A program made the position numbers and the translations under genes. 64,000 nucleotides of DNA from the NCBI RefSeq assembly GCF_011752565.1, contig NZ_VWXK01000010.1, positions 62,001 to 126,000 on the forward strand, read 5' to 3'. Under the pieces are notes generated by a model, which did no database searches, had not been told where the DNA came from, and saw only the letters and a program-made list of their open reading frames with translations. Source of the DNA: Pantoea sp. Ap-967. GTDB taxonomy: Bacteria > Pseudomonadota > Gammaproteobacteria > Pseudomonadales > Pseudomonadaceae. Numbering within the stretch: position 1 is the first letter of the stretch; every line of letters starts with the position of its first letter. Positions 58,501 through 64,000 of the stretch are shown in pieces.

Positions 58501-61500
58501 GCACTGATCACCGGGTTGGTGATGGTCAGGGTGAAACCGGTCTGCTTGAAGCGGGTTTCGCGGGTGCGCTCGCTGGTTTCACGGGCCTCGGTAATGGCGA
58601 TCTGCTGGGCCAGCACATCCACGTCGCCCTTCGGCGCCATCACGTCGCTACCCACCTGGCGGTACTGGCGCCCGGCCTCGATCAGAATGTCACCCTCAGT
58701 GCTGCCCACCGTGCTGGCTCGGGCGGTTTCGCGGGTGGTGAGGTCTTTGACGCTTTGCTCCTGAGTGCCGATGGTCACGGCGATGCCGCCACCGCTGAAC
58801 AGGCCGCTCTTCTTGGTGGTTTTGTCGTGGCGCTCGCTGCTGCTTTCGCTGGCCGCCTCGATGTTGATGTCGCGATCGGCGGCCAACACGGTCTGGCTGG
58901 TGGACACCACATCGCTGCCGCGCACGTTGATGTCGCGGCCAGCCTGCAGGTATGCCTGCTCGGCACTCAGGGTGGTGCCGCTGGCCTGGGTTTGGCTGAC
59001 CGTATCGCGCAGGGTGGTGGTTTTGCTGGAGAACAGCCCGTTGCTGCCCTTGAACTTGTGCGCTTCGTCGGCGAACTGGTACTGCTCGGAGGCCTGCAGG
59101 TTGAGGTCGCGCCCAGCCTCGGCCAGCACCATGCCTTGCTCGCTGCTCAGGGTGGCGCCACGGGCAGCAATATCCTGGCCGGCCTGCACGCGCAGGTCGC
59201 CCATGGTTTGCACGGTACTGCCCACCTCGCCGCGGCTGGCTTCGTTACGCCAGTTGCTGGAGTTCCACACCAGCGATTGCTGATGGCTTTCGCCCACGGT
59301 GGTCAGGTTTACATCGCGCCCGGCTTCAAGCTGGGTGATGCCACCAGCACCGGTGTTGACCACCTGCGCTGCGGCGAGGTTGAGGTCGTTGCCAGCAGAC
59401 ACGTTCATCGTGCCCTCGGCACCACTGACGAACAGCCCAGCCACTCGCGAAACATTGGTGCGGGTACCTTGCTCGCTGCTGCTGTCACGGGTTTGCGAAG
59501 TGAGGTTGATGTCTTTGCCGGCTTCGATGGCCAGGCTGTCGGTGGCGCCGATCAGGCCGCCAAGGTTGTTGAGGTTGTCGCGGGTCTGCAGCGACACATT
59601 GTTGGCCTGAATGCGCCCACCGAGGTTGTCGATGTTCTGCGCGGTCAGCGCCATCACGCTGCGCCCGCCAAGGCTGCCGCTGTTGAGCAAATCGCCACTG
59701 ACGTCGAGCTTGAGCTGCTGGCCGGCAATCAGCGCGCCGTTGCCGGTCAGGTCGCCTTCGCGCACCCGCACATACACCTGGGGCACCAGCACCTGGCGGG
59801 TTTCACCACTGGCCAGGGTGACCTGGCGCTGCACCAGCCAGACGATATCGCTGGTGAGCTGGGCCATCTGCTCGGCGGTCAGGGCCACGCCCGGCACCAG
59901 GTTCCAGTCGTTGGCCAAGGTGACAGCGTTGTCGATCAACGCCCGGTATTGGGCCTCGTCGCTGGCGTAGCCGTCGAGGAAACGCCGCCCGGTAAGCTGG
60001 GCGATCTGCTCGCGAATCAGTTTCTGCTCGTAGAAGCCGTCACCCAGGCGCAGCTGGGTGGTGGCCGGGTCGACCTGCAGGCGGTCGAGCATGTAGTCCG
60101 ACGACAGCCACTGGCGGTAGCTGGTGAAGCGTGGGTCGGACTCGATCAGGTAACCCTGGGTGGCCGTGGGGTTGGTCTGGAACAGGCTGTTGCTCGGCAG
60201 TGCCAGGCTCGGCGCACCGCTGCGCACCAGGTCGGCGACGCCTTGGCCATCGTTGAGCTTGACCTCCACCACCGCGCCCACGCGGTGCTGGTCGCTGACC
60301 TGGGCATCGACGGCGCCAACGGTCGCCACCTGCTGGCCCACCGCCTGCTGCTCGCGGCCACTGATCTGCGTGCCGCTGCCGTTGATGGTGGCGTGCTCGC
60401 CGTACTCGGTCGGCGTGAGGTCGATGTCCTGGATCAACGGCGCCGGGCGGTAGGCGGTGATATTGGTGCCTTGGCGGTCACGGCCCTTGCGCTGGATGCG
60501 GTAGAAATTGGTGGCGGTGCCGGCATCGGTAGTAACGCGCTGGCCATCCACCTCGGTGTTGGTCACCGTGGCAGCTCCCGCCTGCAGCAAGCCACCGGCG
60601 AGGATGCGGCTCTTGTCGTTGAACACCGTATCGCCGCTGAAGGTCAGGTCACCGCCCGCCAGGATCTGCCCCGGCGCCGAGGTGAGGATGCGGGTTTCGG
60701 TCACCGTGCGGGTGTAGTCGTAGCGGTTGAAATTGTCGCGGGTGCCGGTGGGGGTGCTCAGGTGGTCGACTTCGTCGTTGTAGACGGTGACCTCATCTGG
60801 CCGGTAACGGTTGGGCGAACCGCTGAGCTGGTACTCGCGCAGCTGTTCGCTGCTGACCTGCACCTGGGTAGTGCTGAAGTGTTCGTTGGTGTTGCGCAGC
60901 TCGGCCACGGCCAGGCGCACATCGCCCAGCGCTTCGACGGTGGCACTGGCGTTGGTCAGCAACACGGCGCGGCCGGTGGCCTGGTCGTTGGCATCGAGTG
61001 CGCCGCCGATGGCCAGGTTACCGGCACTGAAGATCAACGCGTCTTCGCGGTTGTCGATGCGCTGGGCACCGATGTCCAACTGGTCACGGGCGGCAATCAC
61101 CGCAGCGCGGCCTTGTTCGTCACGGTTGTTCAGGGTTTGCGCGGCGATGGCCAGTTGGTCGCCGTAGATACGCCCAGTGCCCAGGTTGTCGAGGGTAGCG
61201 GCCTGCAGCCGCACCTTCTGGCCATCGAACAGGCCACGGTTGGTCAATTGGCCGGCCACCTGCACATTCACATCGGTGGCAGACACCTCGCCGCTGGCCT
61301 GGTTGTCCAGCGCCTGGCTGCTCACTTTGAGCGCCTTGCCAGCCAGCAGCTGGCCGTTGTTGCTCAACGTGCCGCCGATGGCGATATCCAGGGTGCCGTT
61401 GGCCTGCAGTTGCCCGGCCGTGGTCAGGTCGCCCTGCTGGCGCAGGATCAGGTCGCCCAGGCTCAAGGCGCGGCCACTGCCGCTGAAATAGGCGGCGTTC

Positions 61501-64000
61501 ATCGACAGCAGGCTGCCGGCGATCAGGGTACCGCTGCCATTGTCGATGCGCAGGCGCCCGGCCCCGCTGTCACGCTCGGCCAGCAGCAGCTGGGTGCCTG
61601 CCGATACCAGGCCGGCATCGTTGTTCAGGCCGGTTGCCAGGCCCAGGTCGATGGCGTTGTCGGCGCGCAGTGCGCCGGTGCGGTTGTCCAGGGTGTCGGC
61701 CCGCACCAGCAGCGACTGGCCTTCGATGCCATGGTCCTGGCTGCCGGTGGCGCGGTTGTCGAGCTGCGCGGTGGTGACGCTCAGTTGCCCGGCGCTGCGC
61801 AGCAGGCCGTTGCGGTTGTCGACGGCGCTGGCTTGTTCGATGGCCAGCGCGCCGCGCGCCTGAACTTCACCCCCTTGGTTGTCGAGCTGCTGGCCGACCA
61901 GGCGCACCTGGCTTTCGCCAACGATTTGGCCGTGGTTTTCCAGGCTGTCGGCGGCCAGCAGCAGGTTGCCCTTGGCGGCGATGAAGCCGCCGTCGTTGAC
62001 CAGCTGCGCACTGCGCAGCTCGACTTCGCCTTGGCCGACGATGCCTTTGGTGGCGCCCGAGTCGCTGTTGCGCAGAGCCTGGTCACCGGTATCGACCAGC
62101 AGGCGGCCGCCGGCCTGGATCAAGCCCGCGGCATTACGCAGCTCGCCACTGCGCAGGTCCAGGGTGGCAGCGGCATCGAGGGTGCCGCCGCTGTTGTCGA
62201 AGCGCTGGCCACGGCTGTCGAGCAGCAAGCCACGGCCACTGACCACGCCCTGGCGGTTATCCACACCCAGGGCGCTGACCTGGATATCCCCAGCGGCCTC
62301 CAGGCGCCCGCCCTGGTTGAGCAGCACCTTATCCAATGTGAGCTGCAGGCCGGCACTCACCGAACCCAGCACCCCGCCGGTGTTGTCCAGCTGGCCAGCG
62401 ATCACTTGCATGGCCTGGGTGGCGGCCACGGTACCAGCCAGGTTGCTCAGGCGCTGGGCCTGCACGTTCAAGGTGCCACCGGCGCTGAGGGTGCCGTTGT
62501 CGTTGAGCAGTTCGCCCACGCCAAAGCTGGCCGCGCCACCGGCGGCGAGCGTGCCACCGCGGTTGTCCAGGCGCTGGGCATTGCGCACCTCCAGGTTACC
62601 GCCTGCGGTGGCGATAACGGTGCCGTCGCGGGTGTCGAGCGTCTGGGCATCGAGCACCAGGTTACGTGCCTGGGTTTGCCCGCCGGCAAGCACGGCGTTC
62701 TGGGCGGTCAGTTGCAGGTTGCCGTTACTGGCCAGGGTGCCGGCCTTGCCTTCCAACTGGTCGGCACGTACCGCCAACTGCCCGCTGCCGGCATGCTCGA
62801 CCTTGCCCGCCTGGTTGTTCAATTGGCTGGCTTGCAGGTTGAGGTCCTGGGCATTGCTGGCGATGCGCCCACCGTGGTTGTCCAGCGTGCCGCTGGCCTT
62901 GATGCTGGAGGCGCCCTGGCCGGTTTGCACCAGTTCGCCCGCAACGTTGGCGATGTCCTTGGCCGAAAGCTGCAGGTTGCCAACGTTGACCTTGGCCTGG
63001 TCGCTGCGCAAGGTTGCGCTGGCATTGGCCACCAGTGAACCGGCGCTGTCGACCTGGCTGCCGGCCAGGTCCAGGTCGCCCTGAGTGGCATTGAGCTGCA
63101 GGTCACCGGCCTGGGTCTGGCTGTTGCGCAAGTCGATGCGCTCGCCTTGCAGGTCGAGCGTGCCGCTGGCGTGGTTCTGGCCGTTGGCGCTGATTTGCTT
63201 TGCCCTGGCCTGCAGGCGCGCATTGCCGCTGGACTTGCCATCGGCATCCACGCCTGCGGCCAGCAGCGACGCCTGGCCACTGCTGAGCTGGTTGGCCTGG
63301 ATGTTCACGTCACCCTGGGCGGCGAGCACGCCGCTGTTGTTTACCGTGCCGGCGCTGGTGACGGCCAGGGAGCCCTTGGCGTAGGCGCTGCCGCTGTTGT
63401 CCACGCCCGTGGCCGCCACCTGCAGCGCGCCAGCACTGCTGATCGCGCCCTGGTTGCTCAATTTGCCATCGGCGCTGACCACCACTTCCCCGGCCATGGC
63501 GCCGATTTGCCCGGCGTTGCGCACGCCAACGCCGGCCTCGGTGCCCACCAGCTTGATCTTGCCGGCGTACATGCCGCCCAACGCTGCCACATCGATGGCC
63601 ACTTCAGGCTTCTGGCTGCCGTCATCAGCCAGCGCCGTGGCCTGGGTGTTGTCGGCATTGACCTGGTTGCGCCCGGCGGTCACTTTGAGGTCACTGGCCC
63701 AAACCCCGGCATTGACCTCGACGGTGCGTGCGATCAGGTCGGTGTAGTCGCTGTCGCGGGCATCCAGGCCCTTGCCGGTGATGCTCAGGGTACCGCCCTC
63801 GACGCGGTAGCCGGTGATCTGGCCGTTCTCCAGCTGGGCACGTCCGGTGGTCAGGGTGGAGCGGTCGGCATTGATGAAACCGCAACCATCACAGGTGATG
63901 CCGGCGGGATTGGCGATCACCACTTCGGCGCGTTTGCCGGCCACTTCCACGTAGCCGCGCAGTTGGCTGGGGTTGCTGGCATTGACCTCGTTGAGAATCA
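55530..64000 (-). CDS. cdiA: CdiA/FhaB-family two-partner-secretion exoprotein with PoNe-like toxin end (5' truncated)
   Basis: About 2822 residues are visible and the frame is still open at the window edge. The N-terminal part is the TPS secretion domain (ILNEVNASNPSQLRGYVEVA, VVIANPAGITCDGCGFIN). Hundreds of residues of haemagglutinin repeats follow (units such as LDNRGGTLAAGGAASF), a central non-repeat segment (DPRFTSYRQWLSSDYMLDRL) seen in CDI-type exoproteins, Fil_haemagg_2 repeats, a pretoxin region with VDNNWLA about 341 residues from the end, and a C-terminal domain of about 174 residues with GIDDLYKV and FLIVEYKFGSSTLKQ. The last fits a PD-(D/E)xK nuclease of PoNe type. The transporter gene (cdiB/tpsB) would lie beyond 64000. 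It should inhibit neighbours by contact. Confidence 0.9.
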   Translation of the reverse strand, partial: ILNEVNASNPSQLRGYVEVAGKRAEVVIANPAGITCDGCGFINADRSTLTTGRAQLENGQITGYRVEGGTLSITGKGLDARDSDYTDLIARTVEVNAGVWASDLKVTAGRNQVNADNTQATALADDGSQKPEVAIDVAALGGMYAGKIKLVGTEAGVGVRNAGQIGAMAGEVVVSADGKLSNQGAISSAGALQVAATGVDNSGSAYAKGSLAVTSAGTVNNSGVLAAQGDVNIQANQLSSGQASLLAAGVDADGKSSGNARLQARAKQISANGQNHASGTLDLQGERIDLRNSQTQAGDLQLNATQGDLDLAGSQVDSAGSLVANASATLRSDQAKVNVGNLQLSAKDIANVAGELVQTGQGASSIKASGTLDNHGGRIASNAQDLNLQASQLNNQAGKVEHAGSGQLAVRADQLEGKAGTLASNGNLQLTAQNAVLAGGQTQARNLVLDAQTLDTRDGTVIATAGGNLEVRNAQRLDNRGGTLAAGGAASFGVGELLNDNGTLSAGGTLNVQAQRLSNLAGTVAATQAMQVIAGQLDNTGGVLGSVSAGLQLTLDKVLLNQGGRLEAAGDIQVSALGVDNRQGVVSGRGLLLDSRGQRFDNSGGTLDAAATLDLRSGELRNAAGLIQAGGRLLVDTGDQALRNSDSGATKGIVGQGEVELRSAQLVNDGGFIAAKGNLLLAADSLENHGQIVGESQVRLVGQQLDNQGGEVQARGALAIEQASAVDNRNGLLRSAGQLSVTTAQLDNRATGSQDHGIEGQSLLVRADTLDNRTGALRADNAIDLGLATGLNNDAGLVSAGTQLLLAERDSGAGRLRIDNGSGTLIAGSLLSMNAAYFSGSGRALSLGDLILRQQGDLTTAGQLQANGTLDIAIGGTLSNNGQLLAGKALKVSSQALDNQASGEVSATDVNVQVAGQLTNRGLFDGQKVRLQAATLDNLGTGRIYGDQLAIAAQTLNNRDEQGRAAVIAARDQLDIGAQRIDNREDALIFSAGNLAIGGALDANDQATGRAVLLTNASATVEALGDVRLAVAELRNTNEHFSTTQVQVSSEQLREYQLSGSPNRYRPDEVTVYNDEVDHLSTPTGTRDNFNRYDYTRTVTETRILTSAPGQILAGGDLTFSGDTVFNDKSRILAGGLLQAGAATVTNTEVDGQRVTTDAGTATNFYRIQRKGRDRQGTNITAYRPAPLIQDIDLTPTEYGEHATINGSGTQISGREQQAVGQQVATVGAVDAQVSDQHRVGAVVEVKLNDGQGVADLVRSGAPSLALPSNSLFQTNPTATQGYLIESDPRFTSYRQWLSSDYMLDRLQVDPATTQLRLGDGFYEQKLIREQIAQLTGRRFLDGYASDEAQYRALIDNAVTLANDWNLVPGVALTAEQMAQLTSDIVWLVQRQVTLASGETRQVLVPQVYVRVREGDLTGNGALIAGQQLKLDVSGDLLNSGSLGGRSVMALTAQNIDNLGGRIQANNVSLQTRDNLNNLGGLIGATDSLAIEAGKDINLTSQTRDSSSEQGTRTNVSRVAGLFVSGAEGTMNVSAGNDLNLAAAQVVNTGAGGITQLEAGRDVNLTTVGESHQQSLVWNSSNWRNEASRGEVGSTVQTMGDLRVQAGQDIAARGATLSSEQGMVLAEAGRDLNLQASEQYQFADEAHKFKGSNGLFSSKTTTLRDTVSQTQASGTTLSAEQAYLQAGRDINVRGSDVVSTSQTVLAADRDINIEAASESSSERHDKTTKKSGLFSGGGIAVTIGTQEQSVKDLTTRETARASTVGSTEGDILIEAGRQYRQVGSDVMAPKGDVDVLAQQIAITEARETSERTRETRFKQTGFTLTITNPVISAIQTTQQMHDASKKTEDGRMQALAAATTALAVNNAATAVAQDPGMAGGINISLSLGTKQQQSTTVQQSDAAKGSTVVAGNDVRLRATGAGSDSDITVQGSDIRAGHDASLVADGDINLLAARNTSQQDSDSKGSSASVGIGFSLGGSRNGFTLDLGVSGNRGEADGDTLTHTNSHVQAGNTATLISGGDTNLRGAVVGGKQVIADVGGDLNIESLQDTDTFKVDEKSMGFGISLCIPPFCAGVSSVSVDGASANFGGTNMDSDYASVTEQSGIKAGDGGFDVRVGGNTDLVGAVIASSDQAVQDGKNRLVTASLTSSDIRNKAEYDASTFSIGGGWKAAGKDQEGKVQTGGKATPGTELPTNDDEFGASLPIAISASDSASSVTRSGISGGSILITDEAAQRERTGKGAEQTIAELNRDVSSDRDSTNALKPIFDEEQIRAGFEIVNAFANEAGTLLANKAKEVDAKRKAADEADAKAKTTADYEAAQALYDDARRLRGEADGIAGNWGSGGTYRQITTALVAAASGNISAGNGAFLQGMVVNYVQQQGASYIGDLVANGTLDEGSPLHAALHGIVACAGAAASSQSCGSGAAGAAASSLLTGLFSEASATESESQREAKRNLIVSLVTGLAATTGLDAATATGAAAGAVDNNWLATQQLVQAKKELKEAQGRIAELKVIAKWAFISRKQDLLTQTGVGAGLLQAGFDDIKGLADFIMHPIDGLNGMKQLVSDPQVRKQFGDEIVNELNAKIDRVTIALEQGGDDKAYQLGQDLGELVWQVGSIATGVGGVAKGGVKLASVGIKLGTRSLENMAGMGRFEKLLAKGGQFNPNGTPVMDFRALSNAQKSIVGDLMGGERIQQIVPGAQKIGRAPDIGQTGIDDLYKVSKPDVDFLIVEYKFGSSTLKQTKDGMQMSDSWLTGANTNYNRVLESVSGDAREAQRIRQAMAAGRVEKWLVHTDPFGNVTVGVLDKAGKYVVNPTATSKLLGIK
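55533..56054 (-). other. C-terminal PoNe-like nuclease domain of the exoprotein
   Basis: This part starts near GRFEKLLAKGGQFNPNG and ends at the stop. Candidate catalytic residues are the Asp pair in GIDDLYKV, an Asp in KPDVDF, and Glu and Lys in VEYKFG, followed by KDGMQMSDSWL. The arrangement is that of PoNe DNases. The presence of a PoNi-type gene directly behind supports the call. Confidence 0.65.

Noticed and set aside
58185..63038. Open frame of about 1600 codons on the plus strand opposite the exoprotein gene
   Set aside because: It is antisense to a clear haemagglutinin-repeat protein. High GC with G/C-ending codons makes long empty frames on the opposite strand; the translation is low-complexity and has no domain.
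56054..63950. Regular repeats that might be a CRISPR array or tandem DNA repeat
   Set aside because: The periodicity is at protein level (haemagglutinin repeats of about 20 residues) with variable DNA; there are no identical repeats with unique spacers.

Overview
The window looks like a chromosomal segment of a Pseudomonas of the P. putida group. It is GC-rich with strongly G/C-ending codons. The gene order hslO / PAP2 / hslR / rimB-rimK / envZ-ompR / tex / gshA is the one I know from Pseudomonas. A ssuADCBF operon, LsfA and an OprD-family porin follow. Two families of short palindromic (REP-like) repeats, with cores GCGGGGCAAGCCCGCTCCTA and CGCGAGCTGCGCTCGCTCCTA, sit between genes. I saw no tRNA, rRNA, CRISPR array, transposase or prophage.

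Layout. 0-5.3 kb: end of an unidentified gene, a BON-LysM protein, FdhD with a molybdopterin oxidoreductase, a glycine-zipper outer-membrane-type protein and a hotdog thioesterase. 5.4-12.1 kb: an accessory-looking minus-strand block with a second-type 2-isopropylmalate synthase (LeuA-like), an AraC regulator and a complete EmrB/EmrA/outer-membrane-factor pump. 12.5-25.4 kb: core genes pckA, hslO, a PAP2 protein, hslR, rimB-rimK, envZ-ompR, tex, a thioesterase, gshA and a TetR regulator.

25.5-48.6 kb is a sulfur-acquisition region: ssuADCBF, lsfA, an OprD/OprE porin, tauABCD, a BCCT carrier, a serine acetyltransferase, a cystine ABC transporter, two SfnB/DszC-like oxidoreductases, a DszA/NtaA-like monooxygenase and a MetQNI-type importer. 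Porin, importers, desulfonating oxygenases, a peroxiredoxin and cysteine synthesis enzymes together describe scavenging of sulfur from organosulfur compounds when sulfate is scarce. SsuD and the other three oxidoreductases are expected to need reduced flavin, yet no flavin reductase is encoded here; ssuE, normally first in the P. putida ssu operon, is missing.

48.7-53.0 kb: a fatty-acid desaturase between two c-di-GMP signalling genes. 53.0-64 kb: a DUF3077 gene with a long, strongly structured leader, bracketed by near-identical extended REP copies. Then comes a contact-dependent-inhibition-type locus on the minus strand: a very large CdiA/FhaB exoprotein (5' end beyond the window) ending in a PoNe-like PD-(D/E)xK nuclease domain, a one-base-overlapping PoNi-like immunity gene (DUF1910/DUF1911), and a second, unrelated immunity-like gene (GAD-like/DUF1851).

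The points most worth following are the DUF3077 leader, the LeuA2-AraC-efflux block, the toxin with its immunity stack, and the missing ssuE. All family assignments come from reading the translated sequence; no database search was run.
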